In this document: in pieces, positions 1 to 5,665 of the stretch
Layout: each line of letters starts with the position of its first letter
Position numbering within the stretch: the stretch's first letter is position 1
Assembly: GCA_946061355.1 (NCBI GenBank)
Contig: CAMGRE010000099.1
Coordinates: 1-9,189, forward strand
DNA from: an uncultured bacterium
Lineage (GTDB): Bacteria > Bacillota > Clostridia > Lachnospirales > Lachnospiraceae
Length of the DNA: 9,189 nt
Direction: 5' to 3'
Notes under the pieces: generated by a model
Told to the model about the DNA's origin: nothing
The model's database searches: none
What the model saw: the letters and a program-made list of their open reading frames with translations, nothing else
Program-made: the position numbers and the translations under genes

Positions 1-69
1 AGAGCGGAGCGAATTGCGAATGCCGCATGGCGAAAGCCATACATGAGCAAGAGCGAAGCTTGCCTGTAG
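1..69. repeat. GC-rich hairpin-rich scrap, possible end of a dispersed repeat
   Basis: This segment is much richer in GC than the roughly 230 bases after it and carries two small hairpins. ATGGC/GCCAT (27-31 with 36-40) closes a GAAA tetraloop, and GCAAG/CTTGC (47-51 with 59-63) closes a 7-base loop. Frame 1 on the plus strand is open from the window edge to a TAG at 67-69, so it could instead be the last 22 codons of a gene starting outside the window. The wording resembles short dispersed repeats I associate with Lachnospiraceae genomes, but that is a memory I cannot verify here. Confidence 0.35.
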
Positions 70-299
70 AAAGTAATATTTTTATCGATGAATCGGGTTG
101 AAAGTATCCATAGGGAAAAAGAGTGGTTTTAGAATCCATTTTTTCGGATATATGGATTCCGTTTCGGGAATTTTTTACTATATATACTTATTATTGATTT
201 TTTGACCGGAAAATTTAAGAAGTAATAAGAAAAGGGATTCTGAAAGCATAAAAAATTCGTATAGACCGAGTAAAATGCAAAGGGCGTCAGGCGTAGATT
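70..299. other. AT-rich intergenic stretch with one inverted repeat
   Basis: No plausible gene is visible on either strand. It lies downstream of the minus-strand nuclease-like gene. The only clear structure is the 8-bp inverted repeat GAATCCAT/ATGGATTC (132-139 with 152-159, 12-base loop). In the minus-strand transcript this could form a hairpin about 140 bases after the stop codon. It has low GC and no good T-tract after it, so calling it a terminator would be weak. Confidence 0.5.
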
Positions 300-1076
300 T
301 TAAGTAAAGTGATATGTAATATACTTTTCAACTATTTCAGGATCCAGAGGATGAGTTTGGGTTTCGTAGGTGGTAATGAGTTGGATGCCCGGAGTAATGC
401 CGTGTTTTGCATAGATCTTTAATTTAGAGGTTGCTTTTTCAATGTAGGCAGGATTATCCATCATACCGAAATGCTCCCAATAATAGAAATTTCCGGTGTG
501 AGGGTGTCTGATCGTAAAATCAGGATAAATGATGGAATTTCCCAGTGGAAGTGCGCATTCATAGCGAAAGGGTATATTATGGGAACGAAGCAACATGTCA
601 ATGAGCACTTCTGATTTGGAACGTAGCAGGGTATTTGATATACCTTTGTAAATCAGATTTTCGGGATGATTTGTATTTTTTTCATATGAGGAGTTAATCC
701 AATTAGTCAATTCTTGAGATAATGGGGTAAAATACGGGGCAAGTAGTTTTTGATATTCAGATGGTGTTGTGAGAAGTTGTTCGGATTTCCCAGTGGGAGA
801 GTGATGACGCAGGTAAAAAGAGAGTGCTATCTTTTCATTCTCTAAATCTTCCAAGAGAAAAGATAGGTATTTCTTTTTTGCAAGACGTTCTGCCAGAGAA
901 CGATTGGACTTTGGAATATAGGTTTTTTGATGATTATCGCTTAGATACCATTTTGAGGTGTTTTGCTGATGGCAACAGATAAGTTTGCCGGGAGGTAGTT
1001 TCTGCAGTTCACTTTGAATACGGCGGATATGATTCTCCAGAATTTCATATTCGCATTTTATTCGTTCAAAAATCAT
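300..1076 (-). CDS. PD-(D/E)XK nuclease-fold-like protein, hypothetical
   Basis: 258 residues, function unknown. The C-terminal half resembles a PD-(D/E)XK nuclease core: a helix with Glu156 (SKSEVLID), then YPDF with Asp186 after a beta-strand, then WEHFG with Glu201 fifteen residues later. The usual Lys of the E-x-K motif is absent, and a Lys on the next helix (Lys214, Lys218 or Lys220) may replace it, as happens in variant members. The N-terminal half is basic, with a charged helix at about 1-25 and a segment with KWYLS and YIPKS, and could bind nucleic acid. I recall similar modules attached to helicases or standing alone in Firmicutes. ATG at 1076 is preceded by AAAGGAG (1084-1090) with 7 bases of spacing, which fixes the start. 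The gene is transcribed alone and is AT-rich compared with its neighbours. A defence or mobile-element role is possible but unproven. Confidence 0.75.
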   Translation of the reverse strand: MIFERIKCEYEILENHIRRIQSELQKLPPGKLICCHQQNTSKWYLSDNHQKTYIPKSNRSLAERLAKKKYLSFLLEDLENEKIALSFYLRHHSPTGKSEQLLTTPSEYQKLLAPYFTPLSQELTNWINSSYEKNTNHPENLIYKGISNTLLRSKSEVLIDMLLRSHNIPFRYECALPLGNSIIYPDFTIRHPHTGNFYYWEHFGMMDNPAYIEKATSKLKIYAKHGITPGIQLITTYETQTHPLDPEIVEKYITYHFT

Positions 1077-1109
1077 TCAAAAGCTCCTTTCAAATTAGAA
1101 TGTAAATAT

Positions 1110-1138
1110 ATTAAAACACAATATAAAATAGGATACAA
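1110..1138 (-). promoter_or_regulatory. candidate promoter of the nuclease-like gene
   Basis: On the minus strand TTGTAT (1133-1138) and TTTAAT (1110-1115) are 17 bases apart, upstream of the Shine-Dalgarno site of the gene starting at 1076. The -10 matches consensus at 5 of 6 positions but the -35 only at 3. The whole area is AT-rich, so chance matches are likely. Confidence 0.35.
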
Positions 1139-1199
1139 GTTTGGTACTTTTTTGCATTTGTATAGCGCAATTTTACCTGCTTCTTTGTGAGAAAGGAAG

Positions 1200-1228
1200 T
1201 TGACAATCCAAGAAAGTTATATTAGACT
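1200..1228 (+). promoter_or_regulatory. promoter of the fur-like gene
   Basis: A perfect -35 TTGACA (1200-1205) lies 17 bases before TAGACT (1223-1228, 4 of 6 matches to TATAAT). Transcription would start near 1235, immediately beside the dyad at 1236-1251, leaving a leader of about 55 bases before the ATG at 1290. Confidence 0.65.
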
Positions 1229-1235
1229 TAATGTA

Positions 1236-1251
1236 GTTAGATAAATCTAAC
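1236..1251. promoter_or_regulatory. 16-bp dyad operator, GTTAGAT-AA-ATCTAAC
   Basis: A perfect 7-2-7 inverted repeat sits just after the -10 box, at the predicted transcription start of the fur-like gene, where a bound dimer would block transcription. The TTAG/CTAA ends recall operators of metal regulators of the DtxR/MntR/IdeR type more than the classical Fur or PerR box (TGATAAT or TTATAAT halves). The likely reader is the gene's own product or another metal regulator. The binding protein is inference; the palindrome is seen directly. Confidence 0.6.
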
Positions 1252-1289
1252 CAGGTAAACAAAATCAGACTATTGAGGAAAACAGAACC

Positions 1290-1751
1290 ATGAAACGGGA
1301 TGCAAAAACAGAATCCATGAACTACCACAGAACAAAGATGCAGAAAGAACTGGTTCAGCAGCAGTTAAGGGAGAGAGGATGCAGGATCACAAAGCAGAGG
1401 CAGATACTTCTGGACATCATCCTGCAGGAAGAATGTGCAAGCTGCAAGGAAATCTATTATAAGGCGGCTGCTAAAGATCATTCGATCGGTACGGCAACGG
1501 TATACCGCATGATCAATCTCCTGGAGGAGATCGGTGCGATCAGCCGGAAGAATATGTATCGCATTTCCTGCGGCATGGAGTGTGATAAAGAGAATGCCTG
1601 TATCATAGAACTGGAGGACGGTTCCGTGTGTGCGCTTTCGGCCGCAGAGTGGTACCGTGTGATATCAGAAGGAATGAAATCCTGTGGTTATATTCAGGAT
1701 CAGAAAGTGAGGAACGTTTCGGTACAGCCGTGTGAGAGAGCGTGCGATTAA
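1290..1751 (+). CDS. Fur-family transcriptional regulator, atypical Cys-rich C-terminus
   Basis: 153 residues. Residues about 22-93 form a Fur-type winged helix: LRERGCRITKQRQ is the usual Fur entry helix, and GTATVYRMINLLEEIG (67-82) is the recognition helix and start of the wing. The second half is unusual. Canonical Fur, Zur and PerR proteins have a dimerisation domain with the HHDH-type metal site and a CxxC zinc site, but here only about 60 residues follow and no His is present after position 64. Instead the protein carries ten cysteines (31, 49, 52, 94, 98, 104, 114, 132, 148, 152). It may sense metal, thiol or redox state through cysteines, or act without a metal; this is inference. 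GAGG at 1275-1278 precedes the ATG by 11 bases. The in-frame ATG at 1317 lacks a ribosome site. Autoregulation through the dyad at 1236-1251 is plausible. The gene appears to be transcribed alone. Confidence 0.85.
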   Translation: MKRDAKTESMNYHRTKMQKELVQQQLRERGCRITKQRQILLDIILQEECASCKEIYYKAAAKDHSIGTATVYRMINLLEEIGAISRKNMYRISCGMECDKENACIIELEDGSVCALSAAEWYRVISEGMKSCGYIQDQKVRNVSVQPCERACD

Positions 1752-1823
1752 TTAACGCAAAAAGGCAGAGAAAAGAATTCCATTTACGAAAAAAGAAGCT
1801 ATAATAATAATATCGGAACAAAT

Positions 1824-1859
1824 GAAAGGGACTGCGGCCTGATGACCGAAGCCCCTTTC
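1824..1859 (-). terminator. hairpin, likely terminator of the small minus-strand gene
   Basis: GAAAGGG (1824-1830) pairs with CCCTTTC (1853-1859). The stem continues as CT/AG and CGG/CCG with two mismatches and an 8-base loop (1838-1845). On the minus strand it starts 27 bases after the stop codon at 1887 and is followed by ATTTGTT, a weak T-tract. No T-tract follows on the plus strand, so it fits a minus-strand terminator best. It may also separate the fur-like gene from antisense transcription. Confidence 0.5.
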
Positions 1860-1886
1860 CTGATTCAAGACAGTGGATCGCTGTTT

Positions 1887-2042
1887 TCAGTCGTACAGGG
1901 AAACACCGAATCTGATCTTCCGGTAGATCTTCTGGATGACGGTCGCAATCATCACACCTACGATACCGAGTGTGCTGGCAATGCCGACGAATCCTCCCAA
2001 AATAATAACGATCCACATTCCAAAACTGATTCCCATAATCAT
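1887..2042 (-). CDS. 51-residue single-span membrane peptide, hypothetical
   Basis: This short gene falls below common length cutoffs. The product starts MIMGISFGMWIV, has one hydrophobic glycine-rich span at about residues 8-36 (IVIILGG, then GIVGVMIATVI), and ends in a basic tail QKIYRKIRFG before SLYD. By the positive-inside rule the C-terminus should face the cytoplasm. AAAGGAG lies on the minus strand about 11 bases before the ATG at 2042, and a hairpin lies just downstream (1824-1859). Hydrophobic codons fill the span with no stop, and no plus-strand gene makes a better case for this stretch. It diverges from the YitT gene with only 41 bases between the start codons. The function is unknown. 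It may be a small regulatory membrane protein or a type I toxin-like peptide, but nothing here decides between these. Confidence 0.65.
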   Translation of the reverse strand: MIMGISFGMWIVIILGGFVGIASTLGIVGVMIATVIQKIYRKIRFGVSLYD

Positions 2043-2083
2043 AATAATGAATTCTCCTTTCTAAAATTGAATGAGGTGTTTGT

Positions 2084-2971
2084 ATGAAAAAAATGTTTGA
2101 ATCTTTCCGGTCCTTAAAATGGACAAATTTTGTTTTTCTCACGATCGCAGGTGTGATAAACGCCTTTGGCGTAGTCATGTTTTTGGCGCCGGTGAAGCTG
2201 TACGACAGCGGGATCTCCGGAACCTCCATGCTGATCTCGCAGGAGACACCGGCATGGTGCAGTCTTTCGCTCATCCTGATCCTGTTAAATATTCCGATCT
2301 TTTTAGTCGGACTGAAGCGGGAAGGATGGCATTTTACAATTTATTCCATCTATGTGGTGTTAATCTATTCCTTCGTCGCATGGATCATCACCGACATTCT
2401 GCCGGTTGATGTCAGCATTGTTTCCCCGCTTGCCGGCTCGGATCTGTTTCTGTGCGCCATATTCGGCGGGATCATATCAGGCTGCGGGAGCGGTTTGGCT
2501 GTCAGGTTCGGTGGCGCCATTGACGGAATTGATGTCATTGCCGTCATGTTTGCAAAGAGAGTCGGACTCAGCATCGGCAGCTTCGTGATGATCTATAATG
2601 TCATACTATACATAATATGCGGCATTGTCGTCGGAAGCTGGATCCTGCCGCTGTATTCCATTGTGACTTATGCTGCAGCTTCCAAAACGATAGACTTCCT
2701 CGTGGAAGGCTTTGACAGATCCAAGGCGGCGTTTATTATTACCACCAGAGCTGAGGATGTCTGCAAAGCTCTGTCGGAAACATTCGAAAATGGTATTACC
2801 ACCATCAACGCCAAGGGATATTATTCGGATTCCGACAAAACGATGATCTATTTTGTGGTTAACCGTTTTCAGATAGGACGGATGAAAAATCTTGTTCATG
2901 ATATCGATCCCAAGGCGTATATTGCGATCAACGAGGTGGCAGATATTTTTCCTGCAAACCTTGAACGCTAA
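2084..2971 (+). CDS. YitT family membrane protein (DUF161/DUF2179)
   Basis: 295 residues, normal for the family. The N-terminal 200 residues hold about five to six membrane spans (roughly 14-35, 58-77, 84-105, 120-140, 165-185 and 185-200). The characteristic GGAIDGIDVIA motif is at 143-153, and an earlier glycine-rich GTSMLI segment lies in the first repeat. Residues about 215-290 form the cytoplasmic DUF2179 domain (AAFIITTRAEDVCKAL, then GYYSDSDKTMIYFVVNRFQ), a small ferredoxin-like alpha/beta fold. YitT proteins are conserved inner membrane proteins whose substrate is not established; transport is often assumed. GAGGTG at 2073-2078 precedes the ATG. It diverges from the 51-residue peptide and converges on the kinase-like gene, whose stop codon lies 14 bases beyond its own, so no separate terminator fits between them. 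Confidence 0.92.
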   Translation: MKKMFESFRSLKWTNFVFLTIAGVINAFGVVMFLAPVKLYDSGISGTSMLISQETPAWCSLSLILILLNIPIFLVGLKREGWHFTIYSIYVVLIYSFVAWIITDILPVDVSIVSPLAGSDLFLCAIFGGIISGCGSGLAVRFGGAIDGIDVIAVMFAKRVGLSIGSFVMIYNVILYIICGIVVGSWILPLYSIVTYAAASKTIDFLVEGFDRSKAAFIITTRAEDVCKALSETFENGITTINAKGYYSDSDKTMIYFVVNRFQIGRMKNLVHDIDPKAYIAINEVADIFPANLER

Positions 2972-2985
2972 GTTGCCGCTTAAGG

Positions 2986-3621
2986 TCAGGGCAGTTCTTC
3001 CCGCGAGGCAGTGTCTGCCGTTCCCTGTATTTTGCGCTTGTTCCTGATGTAGGTTTCCAACAGATCTGCGGTGCCTTCGATGCCGAGGCGGCTGCTGTTG
3101 ACGCACAGATCATATGTGCGGGAATCTCCCCATCTGTCAGCACAAAAATAGTTGTGATATTTTTTCCGATACTGGTCATGGCGCTGCATTTTGTGGAGCG
3201 CCTCTTTCTCTGTAAGATGATAGAGGTTCCTGATGCGGGCGCACTTGATTTCGGGATCGCCCACAATAAAGAAGGATACGAGCCCCGGGAACTGCTGCAG
3301 GACCGTTTCGGCACATCTGCCCACCACGACGAAGGATTCTCCGTCCTCCGCCTTTCTCTTCAGGTATTCAAACTGCAGACAGGCAACGCTGACCTCGGCG
3401 GAGCTTGAGTAGCCGTTCTCATTTCGGGACAGAAAGAGCCTGCGCGGTTTCTCGTCGTATCTGTGCAAAACAGCAGAGTCCAGTTCTTGCTCATGTGCAA
3501 TCTCGTCTAACAGATTGTGATCGTAGAGCTTCAGGTTAAGACGGTCTGCCAGGCAGGCGGCGATCTCGTGTCCGCCGCTGCCAAATTCACGTCCTACAGA
3601 AACGATTAATTGTTGATTCAT
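2986..3621 (-). CDS. cytidylate kinase-like family protein
   Basis: 211 residues. The N-terminal GREFGSGG (10-17) is the modified P-loop of the cytidylate kinase-like family (PF13189), and HEIAACLADRL follows as the first helix. YDHNLLDEIA (33-42) and VVVGRCAE (98-105) are further family signatures. RHDQYRKKYHNYF (147-159) is the basic lid-like segment, and DLCVNSSRLGIEGTADLL (171-188) is the terminal nucleotide-kinase helix region. Family members look like nucleoside monophosphate kinases, but most stand beside membrane proteins rather than nucleotide genes, and their true substrate is unclear. Its ATG is 12 bases after the permease stop codon, and AAAGGAG overlaps that stop (TGAAAGGAG on the minus strand), so translation of the two is probably coupled. 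This is not housekeeping Cmk, which has a canonical P-loop and different neighbours. The start is well supported. Confidence 0.88.
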   Translation of the reverse strand: MNQQLIVSVGREFGSGGHEIAACLADRLNLKLYDHNLLDEIAHEQELDSAVLHRYDEKPRRLFLSRNENGYSSSAEVSVACLQFEYLKRKAEDGESFVVVGRCAETVLQQFPGLVSFFIVGDPEIKCARIRNLYHLTEKEALHKMQRHDQYRKKYHNYFCADRWGDSRTYDLCVNSSRLGIEGTADLLETYIRNKRKIQGTADTASREELP

Positions 3622-3633
3622 AACATTCTCCTT

Positions 3634-4989
3634 TCAAAAATATCGAATATAAATGCAGATCATAGAGATCGCTACGACCAGAATGGTTGCGGGAGCAGAG
3701 TATTTGCAGTATGCTCCCCAGCCGATCGGGTGTCCCTCGCGGGAGGAGACGGAAATACCGACAACATTCGCGGAAGCGCCGATGGGCGTTGCCGAACCTC
3801 CGATATCAGTTCCCATGGACAGTGTCCAAGCAAGCATGGAAAGGTCTGCACCCTGTACGGCAGACAGGCTCTTGATCACGGGGAGCATGGTTGCGGCAAA
3901 GGGAATGTTGTCGATGAACGCACTGGCGACAGCAGATATCCACAGGATGATCGCTGCCATCAGCATGGTGTTGGAGCCGCTTGCCTTGCTGATAAAAGAG
4001 GCAATGATCTTAAGCACACCTGTCTGTTCAAGACCGCTTACCACAACAAACAATCCGATAAAGAACAGCAGTGTTTTGTAATCGACTTTCCGTAACAGTT
4101 CTTTGGCATGTCTGTGCTGGATCAGCAGAGTCAGCACTGCGATCAATACACCTATGGAGGAAACTGTCAGTCCTGTGATGGCGTGGGTGACAAGCAGGAT
4201 CACAGCAATGGCAAAGACGGCAGTGCTTGACAGAAATTCCTTTCGGTCGGTAATTGCTTCGGCAGGATCGGGATAATGCTCTGCAGACGTTGCTGTTTTG
4301 CCGGAAGCAGCAAGTTCTTTGTGAAAGCAGAGGTAAAAATAAACCACAGTTACGATCAGAGAAACTCCTGCCATGACTCCGGTGTTTGATAAGAAGTCTC
4401 CAAAGGTCAGACCAAGTGAAGTGCCGATGATAATGTTCGGTGGATCTCCGCACATGGTGGCTGATCCGCCGAGATTCGCACAAAAAATTTCGGACAGGAT
4501 CATCGGGACAGGGTTACAGTGTAACAGATGGCACAGTTCTACAGTGACCGCTGACAGAAAGAGGATTACCGTGATACTGTCAATGAACATGGACAGAAAA
4601 GCTGACATAATCATGAAGGTAAGAAAGATGGGAACCGGCCGGTAATGGACCATGCCGGCAAGCTGCAAGCAGAGCCAACGGAAGAAACCCGCTTTTCCAA
4701 GTCCTTCTACCATGATCATCATGCCGGCGATAAAGAGAATCGTTTCCCAGTTGATTCCTGTGGAGCCTTCGGAAGCTGCGTTTCCCGTATACCAGAAGCC
4801 GGGTTGAAAAAGGCTGTGGATGCTCAATGTGTTTATGACAGCGTCCATGCTTTTCATGCAGAAGCCGAATACCAGGATCAGCATAAGAGCGCCGCAGCCG
4901 AGTGTAATGTAATGACGTTCCAATTTTTCGGATATGATCAATGCAAACATAGCCAGAAAAATTACAACGGCAAGAATCTGTGATATCAT
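3634..4989 (-). CDS. ArsB/NhaD-type ion permease (SLC13/IT superfamily)
   Basis: 451 residues with about eleven or twelve membrane spans, arranged as two inverted repeats. Each half carries a membrane-reentrant signature: FIDSIT (135-140) with GGSATMCGDPPNIIIG (174-189), and FIDNIPFAATM (358-368) with GTDIGGSATPIGASANVV (393-410). These are hallmarks of the ion transporter superfamily that includes ArsB, NhaD, CitM and SLC13 proteins. The substrate (arsenite, Na+/H+ exchange, or a carboxylate or anion) cannot be told from sequence; no arsR or arsC is nearby. The start at 4989 is chosen because GGGAGG lies on the minus strand 9 bases upstream. A longer reading from 5058 has no ribosome site and would run through the terminator-like RNA at 5022-5133. 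It is probably cotranscribed with the kinase-like gene after it. Confidence 0.88.
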   Translation of the reverse strand: MISQILAVVIFLAMFALIISEKLERHYITLGCGALMLILVFGFCMKSMDAVINTLSIHSLFQPGFWYTGNAASEGSTGINWETILFIAGMMIMVEGLGKAGFFRWLCLQLAGMVHYRPVPIFLTFMIMSAFLSMFIDSITVILFLSAVTVELCHLLHCNPVPMILSEIFCANLGGSATMCGDPPNIIIGTSLGLTFGDFLSNTGVMAGVSLIVTVVYFYLCFHKELAASGKTATSAEHYPDPAEAITDRKEFLSSTAVFAIAVILLVTHAITGLTVSSIGVLIAVLTLLIQHRHAKELLRKVDYKTLLFFIGLFVVVSGLEQTGVLKIIASFISKASGSNTMLMAAIILWISAVASAFIDNIPFAATMLPVIKSLSAVQGADLSMLAWTLSMGTDIGGSATPIGASANVVGISVSSREGHPIGWGAYCKYSAPATILVVAISMICIYIRYF

Positions 4990-5021
4990 AATCAAAGTCC
5001 TCCCTTTTTTCGTTTGTTTGT

Positions 5022-5133
5022 ACGCAAAAAAGACAGGCACACCAAAATAAGGCATCATTCACTTCGTTTGTGAAAGATACCGGGATTTGTTATGTATGCC
5101 TGTGAGTGATATGATTATGAAATTTTTTTGCGT
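5022..5133 (-). promoter_or_regulatory. structured RNA: terminator or attenuator before the permease
   Basis: On the minus strand a 10-bp stem forms between 5094-5103 (ACAGGCATAC) and 5033-5042 (GTGTGCCTGT, one G-U pair). It encloses a smaller hairpin TTCAC/GTGAA (5070-5074 with 5058-5062) and is followed almost at once by TTTTTT (5026-5031), as in an intrinsic terminator. A second, outer 10-bp repeat pairs ACGCAAAAAA (5124-5133, inside the last codons of the preceding gene) with TTTTTTGCGT (5022-5031), so the T-tract could be sequestered. That gives two nested arrangements between the 137-residue gene and the permease. It may be a plain terminator with the permease promoter overlapping it (TTGGTG and TACAAA are 17 bases apart just here), or a cis-regulatory switch. 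I recognise no known riboswitch class. Confidence 0.55.
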
Positions 5134-5528
5134 CCGTCCGTATCCTGCATAAATGTCAGTATGCGGATGAGGCCGCAGGTGTGACTGCAGATGTAATGAC
5201 AGACTCCTTTTATGGAACATTTGGACACGAATGGAAGCAGTGTCAGAACCAGAAGTGTATAAAGAAGCGTGCTCCGTTCAACGCCGGATTGACGGCTGAG
5301 ACGGCTGACAGAATTCTCAATGGAAACGGTAAGGCGGGAAAAGGTTTCCTGCCTGCCTAAAAGTGCCGATTCCTCAGAGAGCATTCCGGATTCTTCATAA
5401 GAAAGGGTGGACTGAGCCGGGGCATATTGCTGCACGGTCTGATATAGCTGTATTCCATGACCTGTAAGGGGAATCATGAGAATACATATTATGATAAAGA
5501 AATTCCTGAGTATACGGTTGATTCTCAT
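5115..5528 (-). CDS. small two-span membrane protein with Cys/His cluster, hypothetical
   Basis: 137 residues, family not recognised. A hydrophobic segment at 9-26 (FFIIICILMIPLTG) follows the basic start MRINRILRN and is a signal anchor or uncleaved signal. Residues 27-85 are polar and rich in Ser, Glu and Gln, probably outside the membrane. A second span is at about 87-102 (STLLYTLLVLTLLPFV). After it comes a cluster of four Cys and two His (C104, C110, H111, C114, H116, C118) that could bind metal or form disulphides, then a polar tail. The start is secure: AAAGGAGGA precedes the ATG at 5528 and a strong promoter lies at 5563-5591. It leads a minus-strand unit, with the permease next and a terminator-like structure between. 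Base use is ordinary for the region. A role in metal or stress response is a guess from the Cys/His cluster. Confidence 0.75.
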   Translation of the reverse strand: MRINRILRNFFIIICILMIPLTGHGIQLYQTVQQYAPAQSTLSYEESGMLSEESALLGRQETFSRLTVSIENSVSRLSRQSGVERSTLLYTLLVLTLLPFVSKCSIKGVCHYICSHTCGLIRILTFMQDTDGRKKIS

Positions 5529-5562
5529 GACAGTCCTCCTTTCTTTTCAGTATTTTGGATTC

Positions 5563-5591
5563 AATATAATCTTTTTCTTTTGAACTGTCAA
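5563..5591 (-). promoter_or_regulatory. promoter of the 137-residue membrane protein gene
   Basis: On the minus strand TTGACA (5586-5591) and TATATT (5563-5568) are exactly 17 bases apart. Transcription would begin near 5556, about 28 bases before the start codon, with AAAGGAGGA between. The -10 continues as GAATCC. A perfect palindrome (5588-5602) overlaps the -35. The promoter shares its hexamers and flanks with the plus-strand promoter at 5666-5694. Confidence 0.75.
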
Positions 5592-5602
5592 TATCATATT
5601 GA
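5588..5602. promoter_or_regulatory. 15-bp palindrome TCAATAT-C-ATATTGA over the minus -35
   Basis: A perfect 7-1-7 inverted repeat overlaps the first four bases of the minus-strand -35 and extends upstream, a typical repressor or activator site. Copies of the half-site ATATTGA also lie at the -10 of both divergent promoters (5561-5567 as TCAATAT, 5690-5696 as ATATTGA). It does not match the TTGAACGAT palindromes nearby, so a different protein may bind here. Confidence 0.5.
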
Positions 5603-5642
5603 TGATGGATTTGTGTTGTAGATTTGCGAAAACAGGAAAAGT

Positions 5643-5657
5643 TTGAACGATATTCAA
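5643..5657. promoter_or_regulatory. operator O1, TTGAACGATATTCAA
   Basis: This 15-base inverted repeat has halves TTGAA and TTCAA about a 5-base centre. It differs at one base from O2 (5713-5727) and lies 8 bases upstream of the -35 of the TetR-GNAT promoter. Size and symmetry fit a TetR-family operator. Binding by the downstream TetR-GNAT protein is inferred from position. Confidence 0.7.
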
Positions 5658-5665
5658 GAATTTTG

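Noticed and set aside
132..159. Inverted repeat GAATCCAT/ATGGATTC as terminator of the nuclease-like gene
   Set aside because: It is AT-rich, about 140 bases from the stop codon and has no clear T-tract on the minus strand; kept only as a note in the intergenic entry.
1800..1805. TATAAT box as a promoter for yitT
   Set aside because: The hexamer is perfect, but no reasonable -35 lies 16-18 bases upstream and it is about 280 bases from the gene, in an AT-repeat context.
1842..2087. Plus-strand frame of 81 codons before yitT
   Set aside because: It begins inside the hairpin at 1824-1859, has no Shine-Dalgarno site, and its product is Asp/Asn/His-rich. The opposite strand encodes a much more protein-like membrane peptide.
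1603..2274. Long open minus-strand frame of 223 codons across the fur end, the intergenic gap and the yitT start
   Set aside because: It overlaps two well-supported genes and the 51-residue peptide in another frame, has no ribosome site, and its translation is rich in Arg, His and Ser with no family resemblance.
3007..3019. GGCAG/CTGCC hairpin as terminator of yitT
   Set aside because: The stem is only 5 bp, lies inside the kinase-like gene and has no T-tract on the plus strand, so it is probably chance.
3610..4095. Plus-strand frames of 142-161 codons opposite the permease C-terminal half
   Set aside because: They mirror the strongly supported permease gene, show no recognisable domain and lack ribosome sites.
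4990..5058. N-terminal extension of the permease by 23 residues
   Set aside because: No ribosome site precedes it, and it would read through the terminator-like RNA. The internal ATG at 4989 has GGGAGG at good spacing.
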